Shown here in pieces: positions 53,305 to 60,957 of a DNA stretch of 64,000 nt (its first letter is position 1; every line of letters begins with the position of its first letter). Source of the stretch: Kitasatospora kifunensis. Lineage in GTDB: Bacteria; Actinomycetota; Actinomycetes; Streptomycetales; Streptomycetaceae. The translations under genes and the position numbers were made by a program. The DNA lies in contig NZ_JACHJV010000003.1 of assembly GCF_014203855.1 (NCBI RefSeq), positions 310,001 through 374,000 of the forward strand, given 5' to 3'. The notes below the pieces were generated by a model. That model saw nothing but the letters and a program-made list of their open reading frames with translations, searched no databases and was not told the origin of the DNA.

Positions 53305-53537
53305 GCAGCATCGCAGAGCAGGTCCAGCACATCGTCGCCGAGCACCTGGGTGTCGCCCAGGCTCTCGTCACGCCCGAGGCCGCGTTCACGGCCGACCTGG
53401 GCATCAGCCCCAAGCAGACCGCGCTGCTGCGGCGGAAGATCGAGCAGGAGCTGGACGTGGCCCTGCCCAAGGACGAGGCCAAGAACCTGGTCACGGTGGG
53501 CGACCTGATCCGTCACGTCGAGCGCGACCGCGGCTGA
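53301..53537 (+). CDS. ACP-like protein lacking the phosphopantetheine serine
   Basis: A 78-aa protein whose GTG start overlaps the ACP stop (GTGA). It is an ACP homologue over its whole length: IAEQVQHIVAEHLGVAQALVTPEAAFTADLGISPKQTALLRRKIEQELDVALPKDEAKNLVTVGDLIRHVE. The motif corresponding to DLGADSLDT is DLGISPKQT, so Pro replaces the modified Ser. It therefore cannot be converted to the holo form at that position. A structural, regulatory or decoy partner of the ACP is likely (inference). Confidence 0.82.
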   Translation: MSSIAEQVQHIVAEHLGVAQALVTPEAAFTADLGISPKQTALLRRKIEQELDVALPKDEAKNLVTVGDLIRHVERDRG

Positions 53538-53552
53538 CCGCCGTCAAGGCCA

Positions 53553-53587
53553 GGATGGGCTCCCGCAAGCCGGTAGGGAGCCCATCC
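53553..53587 (+). terminator. Hairpin after the ACP pair
   Basis: GGATGGGCTCCC (53553-53564) and GGGAGCCCATCC (53576-53587) form a perfect 12-bp stem with an 11-nt loop, 16 bp after the stop. Confidence 0.75.
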
Positions 53588-53734
53588 GCCCGGTTCATCA
53601 CGGCAGTCGGAGGCGCCGACGGCTGCCGACGGCACAATCGACTGCGGTTGCTGAAGCACCTCGGTTCGCCTGCCGCGCGAGGCGGCGGGCCATCCGGGTG
53701 ATCGCCGCCCAGTTGAGGTTGGCCTCGGAGTGCG

Positions 53735-53910
53735 GTGGGCGTTCTCGGCCCATTTGTGGAGGAGCTTCCACACGTAGTCGTCCAGGCCCGCGAAGACCTT
53801 GGACGCAACCACCGTCCGGTAGTAGGCCGCCCGCCCCCGGATGATCGGGGCGAGCTTCCTCAGCACGGCTGCGGCGTTGGCCCCGTACGGTCGTCGTGGA
53901 GCAGGTGTAG
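53735..53910 (-). pseudogene. Group II intron reverse transcriptase/maturase, C-terminal fragment
   Basis: The minus strand reads NAAAVLRKLAPIIRGRAAYY, then RTVVASKVFAGLDDYVWKLL, then HKWAENAH, matching the maturase X domain of group II intron proteins (LNPIIRGWANYYR...F..LD.YVW..L..WA). Reverse transcriptase blocks and the intron ribozyme cannot be identified. The surrounding 53590-54120 contains other untranslatable fragments and no gene. Confidence 0.75.
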
Positions 53911-54130
53911 TTCTCCCAGCACGGGCTGCTCCCTGGGGTGTTGGGTGGAGAGTCCCGCGTGTCACCCGCCGCCGGTGCGGTTCCCTCCCGGGGACGAGGG
54001 GAGTGCACCGGCGGCAGGCCCCGTTCCGCTCCTCACCCTCCAAGGGGCGGAACCAGGGCCGCCGACGGGCGCGGGAGAGCTGGGGGGCATCCACGCCCGG
54101 CCGACGGAGCTCTCGTTAGCGCTCACGAAG

Positions 54131-54159
54131 ATTGTTAACGCTAACAATTGACCTGTCAA
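54131..54159 (-). promoter_or_regulatory. Orphan arabinose-type promoter/operator
   Basis: Reading leftward, TTGACA (54159-54154), 17 bp, then AACAAT (54136-54131), with the dyad TTGTTAGCGTTAACAA overlapping the spacer and -10. The 29-bp module differs by one base from the araB promoter at 60712-60684. A second, imperfect half site CGTTAGCGCTCACG lies at 54114-54127. No intact gene follows; downstream is the group II intron fragment. Confidence 0.7.
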
Positions 54160-54162
54160 GCG

Positions 54163-55653
54163 TCAGCCGAGGGTCCACTGCTGGTTGTTGCGGCCGGAGC
54201 AGGTCCACAGTTGGGCCAGGGCGCCGTTGGCGGTGGAGGCGCCGGTGACGTCCAGGCACAGGCCGGACTGGACGCCGATGACGCTGCCGTCCGGGTTCAG
54301 GTGCCACTGCTGGTTGGCCTGGCCGTTGCACGGCCACACGTCGACCTTGGTGCCGTCGGCGGTGCCCCCGCCGTAGGCGTCCAGGCACAGCCGGCTGCCG
54401 GCGCCGTAGACGGTGAGCTGGTCGGCCGCGGTGTGCGTCCAGGTCTGGTTCGAACCGCCCCAGCAGTCGTAGATCTGCACCTGGGTCCCCGCCGTGGTCG
54501 ACGCGTTCGGCACGTCCAGGCACTTGCCCGCACCCACCGCCCGCAACGCACCGGTGGTGACCCCCGTGGCGGTGCCGTAACCGGCAGCGGTGATGTTGGC
54601 CTGGACGGCGTTCTCGGTGACGTCGCTCGGGTAGCCGGAGGTCATGACGCCCTCGTAGAAGGTACCCGCGGAGCCGTTGCTGTTGTCACCGCCGATGCCC
54701 AGGATGATGGCGCCCTCCTTGTGCATCGGGTTGTAGCCGGAGACGTTGGGGCGTACTCCGCTGAAGGAGGTGGACAGGCCGCCGGACTGCGCGTCGCCGG
54801 AGCGGATCGCCCACTGGTTGGGCTCGCCCTTGACCATGGCGGTCAGGAAGCGGTCGTTGACGCTCGGGTCGTTGACGTTGTAGCCGGCGTTCACTCCGGA
54901 GAACAGGCCGTTCTCCTGATCGGCCATCACCCAGGGGCCGTTGCCGGTGCCGTAGCCCCAGACCTTGATGTTGCCGAAGTAGATGGCCTCCATGTGGCCG
55001 TTACCGGTGTCGGTGTTGCTGGTCTCGGCGTTGCCGTAGTCGAAGCAGCAGCCGCCGTTGTAGTGCGTGCCGTCGAGGACCGCGTACATGCCCTCCGGCT
55101 CGTCGCCGGTGGCGATGCCCGAGGTGGTGTCGTCGCGATAGCCGGTGCCGGGCGCCACGTAGACGCCGTACGCCTGGTGGCCGCCCAGGGTGATCGGCGC
55201 GGCAGTGGCGTCGGCCAGGTTGTCGGCGTTGGGGGCGGCCCCGCCGCCGGGGCCCTGAGTGAGGTTGTTGTGCCGACCGGACTGGTCGTAGATGACGGTG
55301 ATGACGCAGGTGGTGCCCGCACAGAAGGAGTCCTGCGCGGCGGCGTCGGCGTAGCCGCCGGTGGCGAGCAGGCCGATGTCCGCCGTCGTTCCGTCGGAGG
55401 CGCGCCGCACCTGGTAGAGCGGGCCGTCGTAGGAGCCGTACAGCGCCCGCGTGGTGGAGTGCGCGGCCACGCACGGGGTGCCACCGGCGGCGTAGATGTC
55501 ACACGGTCCCTGGGTGGCGGCCTGGGCCGGTCCGGCCGTGGTTCCGGCGGCGACCAGCGCGCCGAGGAGGATGGTCGCCGCGGCGCCCGCCCGGGCGAGG
55601 GCGGAGGTTCGCAGTGGCCGCCGGAGACGGCGCCAGGCATGGGGGATCTTCAT
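54163..55653 (-). CDS. Secreted GH54 alpha-L-arabinofuranosidase with C-terminal ricin-type (CBM13) domain
   Basis: A 496-aa precursor with a long signal peptide (RTSALARAGAAATILLGALVAAGTTAGPAQAA). The catalytic domain starts GPCDIYAAGGTPCVAAHSTTRALYGSYDGPLYQVRRASDGTTADIG, the hallmark of GH54/ArabFuran-catal; ADQENGLFSG carries the probable nucleophile Glu. The last ~130 residues are a ricin B-like domain with three QxW-type repeats (GSNQTWTHT, QANQQWHLN, RNNQQWTLG). It releases arabinose from polysaccharide outside the cell for the ara pathway. The LacI-type operator at 55689 lies just upstream of the start. Confidence 0.93.
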   Translation of the reverse strand: MKIPHAWRRLRRPLRTSALARAGAAATILLGALVAAGTTAGPAQAATQGPCDIYAAGGTPCVAAHSTTRALYGSYDGPLYQVRRASDGTTADIGLLATGGYADAAAQDSFCAGTTCVITVIYDQSGRHNNLTQGPGGGAAPNADNLADATAAPITLGGHQAYGVYVAPGTGYRDDTTSGIATGDEPEGMYAVLDGTHYNGGCCFDYGNAETSNTDTGNGHMEAIYFGNIKVWGYGTGNGPWVMADQENGLFSGVNAGYNVNDPSVNDRFLTAMVKGEPNQWAIRSGDAQSGGLSTSFSGVRPNVSGYNPMHKEGAIILGIGGDNSNGSAGTFYEGVMTSGYPSDVTENAVQANITAAGYGTATGVTTGALRAVGAGKCLDVPNASTTAGTQVQIYDCWGGSNQTWTHTAADQLTVYGAGSRLCLDAYGGGTADGTKVDVWPCNGQANQQWHLNPDGSVIGVQSGLCLDVTGASTANGALAQLWTCSGRNNQQWTLG

Positions 55654-55688
55654 CCGGTGTACTCCCTGGTAGCGCGAACGGGTGGGTT

Positions 55689-55702
55689 TGTTAGCGCTAA
55701 CA
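55689..55702. promoter_or_regulatory. Arabinose-regulon operator TGTTAGCGCTAACA
   Basis: A perfect 14-bp LacI-family palindrome 36 bp upstream of the arabinofuranosidase start; identical cores occur at 60684-60701 and 60822-60835. Confidence 0.85.
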
Positions 55703-56006
55703 TCATGGCCCCGGGATGCCGGTCCGCAGGGAGGATGTCATGGGAGGAGACGGTCCAACGCGACTGACGATCTGTCAAGTAGTTGCGCAGGAAGAGGGTT
55801 TCGCCGCCCCTGCCGCAAGGATGGCGCTCGCGGGCCACTGCCTGGTCCTCGGCCGCCGTTGACCTCTGGGGCTTCGAAACGGCACCGAAACTCTCACCCG
55901 CATATTGACGCTTCGATCGGGCTGCGGCTTTCCTGGCCATGGGAGCCGATCCCGCCGCGTGCCGTTGCCGGACGGCCTGTGCGGCGCCTTCCCAGCCTCG
56001 CCGATG
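55703..56006. other. Spacer with an unassigned coding relic
   Basis: On the minus strand ~55940-55775 reads MARKAAARSKRQYAGESFGA then VSKPQRSTAAEDQAVARERH and RGGETLFLRNYLTDRQS-, a basic stretch that looks like part of a protein but has no family I recognise. Otherwise empty. Confidence 0.3.
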
Positions 56007-56357
56007 TCAGTTGCTCTGGCCGGCCTCGCGCAGCAACTCGCGGAAGCCTGCCGTGGTCCGGTCGCGGAAGCCGATGAAGAACTTGTTCGCCAAGGGGACG
56101 GCCCACCTGCTGCCCCGGCCGGCCACGTTGAAGACTCGATGCGTGACCCGGGTGCGCCCGGCCTCCTCGGTGACCTCGTACTCCCCTCGATACCACCAGC
56201 CGCCCTGATAGGCGAGGCGACCGTGCTCTCGGTCGATCTCGACCCGCGCCGGATCCAGCCCCACAACTCCGCCAAACCTGCGTGCAATGAGGTCCAGTAC
56301 ACGGTCGGCCGAAGCGTCCACAGTGTCGGTGAGCACGATCATCAGCTTCCTCGTCAT
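56007..56357 (-). CDS. Small SRPBCC-like protein
   Basis: A 116-aa protein from ATG 56357: MTRKLMIVLTDTVDASADRVLDLIARRFGG, RLAYQGGWWYRGEYEVTEEAGRTRVTHRVFNVA, then PLANKFFIGFRDRTTAGFRELLREAG. The helix-grip pattern with a long C-terminal helix fits a START/SRPBCC-type small-molecule binding or membrane-associated protein. Single gene; no partner. Confidence 0.65.
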   Translation of the reverse strand: MTRKLMIVLTDTVDASADRVLDLIARRFGGVVGLDPARVEIDREHGRLAYQGGWWYRGEYEVTEEAGRTRVTHRVFNVAGRGSRWAVPLANKFFIGFRDRTTAGFRELLREAGQSN

Positions 56358-56529
56358 GGTGCCAGTTTGCCAGGACCGCCTCTCCACGTCTGGTGCCACT
56401 GGTAAACCAATGGAGATGCCCGCACGTCAGCGGAACAGCTGCCCCCCTCGCCCCAAAAAGCTCATGCCAGTAGTTGCACACTCCACGACCAGCAGCCAAC
56501 AACCCCACCGACCGGGCCCGTCCCCGAGC

Positions 56530-58035
56530 TCAGAACCCCTGGGCCAGCCGGTGGTAGGCCTGGTTCCAGCGCAGTTCCCGGGTGAACCGCCGGACCGTGG
56601 TGTCGGCGTCGATCGCCAGGAGCTCGACGCCGAGCATCTCCGCGAGGTCGTCCAGCTCCTCGGTGCCGACGGCGCTGGAGAGCACCGTGTGGTGCGGCGC
56701 ACCCGCCGTCAGCCAGGCCTCGGTGGAAGTGCGCAGGTCCGGGCGGGGCTGCCAGACCGCCCTGGCGACAGGCAGGTTGGGCAGCGGCGCCGGCGACTCG
56801 ACCACGTCGATCTCGTTGGCGACCAGCCGGAAGCGGTCCCCGAGGTCGGCCAGGCCGACCACCACGGCCGGGCCCGGTTCGGCATCGAAGACGAGCCGCA
56901 CCGGGTCCTCGCGACCGCCGATGGAGAGCGGGTGGATCTCGCAGGAGGGCGTGCCGGAGGCGATGCTCGGGCAGACCTCCAGCATGTGCGCGCCGAGGAT
57001 CAACTCCCGTCCGGGCTCCAGGTGGTAGGTGTAGTCCTCCATGAAGGAGGTACCGCCGGGCAGGCCGGTGGACATCGCCTTCAGGGTGCGCAGCAGCAGC
57101 GAGGTCTTCCAGTCCCCCTCCCCGCCGAAGCCGTAGCCGTCGGCCATCAACCGCTGCACGGCGAGTCCGGGCAGCTGGCGCAGGCCGCCGAGGTCCTCGA
57201 AGTTGGTGGTGAAGGCCTTGAAGCCGCCGGCCTCGAGGAAACCGCGCAGGCCGAGCTCGATCCGTGCCGCGTAGCGCAGCGAGTCGTGCCGCGCACCGTC
57301 CGCGCCCAACTCGGGCGCGAGGCGGTAGGTCTCCTGGTACTCCTTGACCAGCGCGCCGACCTCGGCGTCGGAGGTCGAATCCACCGCCGCCACCAGGTCG
57401 TTGACGCCGTAGGTGTTGACCGAGACGCCGAACCGGCGCTGCGCCTCGACCTTGTCGCCCTCGGTGACCGCCACGTCGCGCATGTTGTCCCCGAAGCGGG
57501 CCAGCTTGAGGCTGCCCAGCTCGGCGCGGCCGGTGGCGGCCCGCGCCCAGGAGGCGATCCTGGCGGTCACGGCGGGGTCGCCGACGTGCCCGGCGACGGT
57601 CTTGCGGGCCACCCCGAGCCGGGTCTGCACGAAGCCGAACTCGCGGTCGCCGTGGGCGGCCTGGTTCAGGTTCATGAAGTCCATGTCGATGGAGTGCCAA
57701 GGCAGTTCGACGTTGGCCTGAGTGTGCAGGTGGAGCAGCGGCTTGGTCAGGGCGTCCAGACCGGCGATCCACATCTTGGCCGGCGAGAAGGTGTGCATCC
57801 AGGCGATCAGGCCGGCGCAGCGGTCCTCGGCGTTGGCCTCCAGGCACATCCGGCGGATCGCGGCGGCGTCCGTGAGCACCGGCATCCAGAGGACCTTCAC
57901 GGGCAGGTCCGAGTCCTCCAGCGCGGCGGCGATCCGCCGTGACTGGTCGGCGACCTGGCGCAGCGTCTCCAGCCCGTAGAGTCCCTGGCTCCCGGTCAGG
58001 AACCAGACTTCGCGCTCCTCGGTGGACTTCGTCAC
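56530..58035 (-). CDS. araA: L-arabinose isomerase
   Basis: A 501-aa AraA: EREVWFLTGSQGLYGLETLRQVADQS, LIAWMHTFSPAKMWIAGL, WHSIDMDFMNLNQAAHGDREFGF, GYGFGGEGDWKT (catalytic/metal Glu), TSFMEDYTYHLEPG (second Glu), EIHPLSIGG and a C-terminal Mn-ligand His region. It converts L-arabinose to L-ribulose. The GTG start at 58035 is preferred because GAGGAG precedes it, 10 bp after the araD stop. Last gene of araB-araD-araA. Confidence 0.96.
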   Translation of the reverse strand: MTKSTEEREVWFLTGSQGLYGLETLRQVADQSRRIAAALEDSDLPVKVLWMPVLTDAAAIRRMCLEANAEDRCAGLIAWMHTFSPAKMWIAGLDALTKPLLHLHTQANVELPWHSIDMDFMNLNQAAHGDREFGFVQTRLGVARKTVAGHVGDPAVTARIASWARAATGRAELGSLKLARFGDNMRDVAVTEGDKVEAQRRFGVSVNTYGVNDLVAAVDSTSDAEVGALVKEYQETYRLAPELGADGARHDSLRYAARIELGLRGFLEAGGFKAFTTNFEDLGGLRQLPGLAVQRLMADGYGFGGEGDWKTSLLLRTLKAMSTGLPGGTSFMEDYTYHLEPGRELILGAHMLEVCPSIASGTPSCEIHPLSIGGREDPVRLVFDAEPGPAVVVGLADLGDRFRLVANEIDVVESPAPLPNLPVARAVWQPRPDLRTSTEAWLTAGAPHHTVLSSAVGTEELDDLAEMLGVELLAIDADTTVRRFTRELRWNQAYHRLAQGF

Positions 58036-58045
58036 GGGTGACTCC

Positions 58046-58717
58046 TCACTGGGCCGCGGGACGCTGGCCGTAGACATGTCGGTAGCGGTGGTTGAGGCTG
58101 TCGATGTCGGCCTGGGCGATCGGCAGCGGCTCGCCGAGCTGGCGGGAGATGTGCACGGTGCGCGCCACGTCCTCGCACATCACGGCCGCCTTGACCGCGG
58201 CCTTGGCGTCGTTGCCGATGGTGAAGACACCGTGGCTGCGCATCAGGACGGCAGGCGAGCGGTGGCCGCTGAGGGTGTCCACGATCCCCCGGCCGATCGA
58301 GTCGTCGCCGATCAGCGCGAACGGGCCGACGGGGATCTCGGCGCCGAACTCGTCGGCCATCGCGGTGAGCACGCAGGGCACCGCCTCACCGCGGGCCGCC
58401 CAGGCACAGGCGTAGGTGGAGTGGGTGTGCACCACTCCCCCGACCTCGGGCAGGTGGCGGTAGACGTAGGCGTGCGCGGCGGTGTCGGAGGAGGGCGAGT
58501 GCCTGCCCTCCACCACGTTGCCGTCCAGGTCGCAGACGATCATGTGCTCGGGCGTCAGCTCCTCGTACGGGACGCCGCTGGGCTTGATCACCAGCAGTTC
58601 TTCGCCCGGGACGCGGGCGGAGACGTTGCCGGCGGTCCAGACCACCAGGCCGTAGCGCACCAACTCCTGGTGCAGGTCGCTGACCTGGCGGCGGATCGTC
58701 TCGATGGTCGTGGTCAC
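58046..58717 (-). CDS. araD: L-ribulose-5-phosphate 4-epimerase
   Basis: A 223-aa class II aldolase-fold epimerase: GLVVWTAGNVSARVPGEELLVIKPSGVPYEELTPE (phosphate and N-S-A loop), EGRHSPSSDTAAHAYVYR, VVHTHSTYACAWA (Zn ligands His-x-His), and VLMRSHGVFTIG (third His). It converts L-ribulose 5-phosphate to xylulose 5-phosphate, meeting the XylB product. GTG 58717 overlaps the araB stop (GTGA), so translation is coupled. Confidence 0.95.
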   Translation of the reverse strand: MTTTIETIRRQVSDLHQELVRYGLVVWTAGNVSARVPGEELLVIKPSGVPYEELTPEHMIVCDLDGNVVEGRHSPSSDTAAHAYVYRHLPEVGGVVHTHSTYACAWAARGEAVPCVLTAMADEFGAEIPVGPFALIGDDSIGRGIVDTLSGHRSPAVLMRSHGVFTIGNDAKAAVKAAVMCEDVARTVHISRQLGEPLPIAQADIDSLNHRYRHVYGQRPAAQ

Positions 58718-60465
58718 GGTGCCTCGCTCGGGTCGGTCGGCTGAGTCGCGTCACTCGGGTCGGTCGGGGCGGTCGGGGCGGTGCCGGTGGCCGCGGCCAG
58801 GGCGGCGTTGCGGATGCGGCGCAGCCGGTGCAGCGTGCCGTCGGTGGCGAACCGGTCGTGCAGGGCGCGGTACTCGGCGTAGAGCCGGTCGTACGCGTCG
58901 GCCCGCTGCGGGTCCGGCCGGTACGCCGCCTGGCGCACCCGGCCCATCGCCGCCGAGGCGGTCCGCACGTCGGCGTGGGCCCCGGCGGCGACGGCGGCGT
59001 GGATGGCGGAGCCGAGGGCCGACCCCTGCTCGGACACGGCCAGCGAGACCGGTCGGCGCAGCACGTCGGCGTGGATCTGCATCAGCAGGGCGTTCTTGCC
59101 GAGCCCACCGGTGACGATGTACTCGGTGACCGGCACGCCGCCGCCCTCCAGCGCCTCGACGATGACGCGGGTGCCGAACGCGGTGGCCTCCAGCAGGGCG
59201 CGGTAGACCTCCTCCGGGCGGGTGGCCAGGGTGAGGCCGACGATCACGCCGGAGAGGTCGTGGTCGACCAGGGTGCAGCGGTTGCCGTTCAGCCAGTCCA
59301 GCGCCACCAGGCCGTGCCCGCCCACCGGCTGGCCGGCGGCCTTGCGGGTGAGCAGTTGGTGCGCGTCCTCGCCGTAGGTCTCGGCCTCCGCAAGGTACTC
59401 GGCGGGCAGGCCCTGGCGCAGCCACCAGGCGAAGATGTCGCCTACGGCGCTCTGGCCGGCCTCGTAGCCGTAGCTGCCGGTGACGATGCCGTTCTCGACG
59501 ACGCCGCAGATTCCGGGCACCTCGGCCAGCGTGGCGCCGTTGACCACGTGGCAGGTGGAGGTGCCCATGATGGCGAGAAGTTGCCCGTTCTCCACGGCTC
59601 GTGCGGCGGGCGCGGCCACGTGGGCGTCCACGTTGCCGGCGGCGACCGCGATGCCCTGCGGCAGGCCGGTCCAGGCGGCCGCCTCGGCGGTCAGCGAGCC
59701 GACCCGGGAGCCGAGCGGGGCGAGCGGGTGCTCGAGCCGGGTGCGGGCGAAGTCGGCGAACTGCGGGTGCAGCGCGGCCAGGTAGTCCTCGCTCGGGTAC
59801 CCGCCGTCCTGGTGCAGGCCCTTGTAGCCGGCGGTGCAGGCGTTGCGGCTCTCGGTGCCGGTGAGCTGCCAGACGATCCAGTCGGCGGCCTCGATCCAGC
59901 GCTCGCAGACCGCGTAGACCTCGGGGTCCTCCTCCAGCACCTGCAGCGCCTTGGCGTACTGCCACTCGGCGGAGACCTTGCCGCCATAGCGCGCGATCCA
60001 CTTCTCGCCCCGGGCGTGGGCCAGGGCGTTGATGCGGTCGGCCTGGTGCTGGGCGGCGTGGTGCTTCCACAACTTGGGCCAGGCGTGCGGGCGGTCGGCC
60101 CACTGCGGGATCTCGGCGAGCGCGGTGCCGTCGGCGCGGACCGGCAGCACCGTGCAGGAGGTGAAGTCGGTGGCGATGCCGATGACTCGGGCGGGGTCCA
60201 CACCTGCGGCGGCCACGGCGGCGGGGACGGCGGTGCGCAGCACCTCGCGCCAGTCCGCGGGGTGTTGGAGCGCCCAGTCCGGAGGCAGCTCTCCGTCGGT
60301 GCCGGGCAGCCGGTGCTCGATGACGGCGTGCGGGTACTCGTGGACGGCCGTCCCGAGCTCCTCGCCGTCCCGGACTCGGACCACGACGGCTCGACCGGAG
60401 AGCGTGCCGAAGTCGATGCCGACGACGTAGCTCTCCGGGTCCGGGCTGGCAGGCGGCACGGTCAC
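58714..60465 (-). CDS. araB: Ribulokinase
   Basis: A ~583-aa FGGY kinase from GTG 60465 (VTVPPASPDPESYVVGIDFGTLSGRAVVVRVRDG); an in-frame upstream ATG at 60519 is possible. Motifs: VIGIATDFTSCTVLPV, MGTSTCHVVNGATLAEVPGICGVVENG, VALDWLNGNRCTLVDHDLSGVIVG, and EYIVTGGLGKNALLMQI. It phosphorylates L-ribulose. First gene of the araBDA operon, transcribed from the operator-overlapped promoter at 60712-60684. Confidence 0.93.
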   Translation of the reverse strand: MTVPPASPDPESYVVGIDFGTLSGRAVVVRVRDGEELGTAVHEYPHAVIEHRLPGTDGELPPDWALQHPADWREVLRTAVPAAVAAAGVDPARVIGIATDFTSCTVLPVRADGTALAEIPQWADRPHAWPKLWKHHAAQHQADRINALAHARGEKWIARYGGKVSAEWQYAKALQVLEEDPEVYAVCERWIEAADWIVWQLTGTESRNACTAGYKGLHQDGGYPSEDYLAALHPQFADFARTRLEHPLAPLGSRVGSLTAEAAAWTGLPQGIAVAAGNVDAHVAAPAARAVENGQLLAIMGTSTCHVVNGATLAEVPGICGVVENGIVTGSYGYEAGQSAVGDIFAWWLRQGLPAEYLAEAETYGEDAHQLLTRKAAGQPVGGHGLVALDWLNGNRCTLVDHDLSGVIVGLTLATRPEEVYRALLEATAFGTRVIVEALEGGGVPVTEYIVTGGLGKNALLMQIHADVLRRPVSLAVSEQGSALGSAIHAAVAAGAHADVRTASAAMGRVRQAAYRPDPQRADAYDRLYAEYRALHDRFATDGTLHRLRRIRNAALAAATGTAPTAPTDPSDATQPTDPSEAP

Positions 60466-60683
60466 GTTCTGGTCCTTCGCTTCGGGGGAGTCCGGTGACG
60501 TGGCCGGTCGCCGACGCATCCCCGCACCAGCGCGGGGAGTCAGCGACCGGCCGTCCGTTCCGCGCCTGTGGGGATAGGGCGGAACGGAGACCGCCGGCGG
60601 GCGGCACGAAGCGGGATTCCGCGCCCGCCTGCGGAGTGGGTGGGTGGATCGCGTGGCCGGCCGGCAGCTGGCGACAGGGCAGA

Positions 60684-60712
60684 ATTGTTAGCGCTAACAA
60701 TTGACCTGTCAA
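60684..60712 (-). promoter_or_regulatory. araBDA promoter overlapped by LacI-type operator
   Basis: Reading leftward: TTGACA (60712-60707), 17-bp spacer, AACAAT (60689-60684). The palindrome ATTGTTAGCGCTAACAAT (60684-60701) covers the spacer and -10, so a bound repressor would block polymerase. The stretch 60520-60957 contains this site, the divergent promoter and no gene. Confidence 0.88.
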
Positions 60713-60807
60713 GGGGCCGCGCCGAGCGCCGAGAGCGCATTCGGCGGCTTCTGCCTGCTGGTCGGTCGGGTATCGATGGAAGGCTTGCACGGGCCGCGAC
60801 GCAACCG

Positions 60808-60837
60808 TTGACGCCCACCTCTGTTAGCGCTAACAAT
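60808..60837 (+). promoter_or_regulatory. Divergent transporter promoter with overlapping operator
   Basis: TTGACG (60808-60813), 17 bp, TAACAA (60831-60836), with TGTTAGCGCTAACA at 60822-60835. The same repressor should control the ara operon and the importer. Confidence 0.85.
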
Positions 60838-60957
60838 ACTCGCCACCCGCCGAACCATCCGCGCAACACCCTCCCTCCCCCAGCCGACGGCGAGCCGACG
60901 CCGGCCACCCGCGACCGACCGTCCCCACCGAGTACGGCCCACCGAGAGGACAGCACC

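Noticed and set aside
53053..53537. Polyketide or fatty-acid synthase cluster
   Set aside because: Only two ACP-type genes occur; there are no ketosynthase, acyltransferase or AcpS genes within the window.
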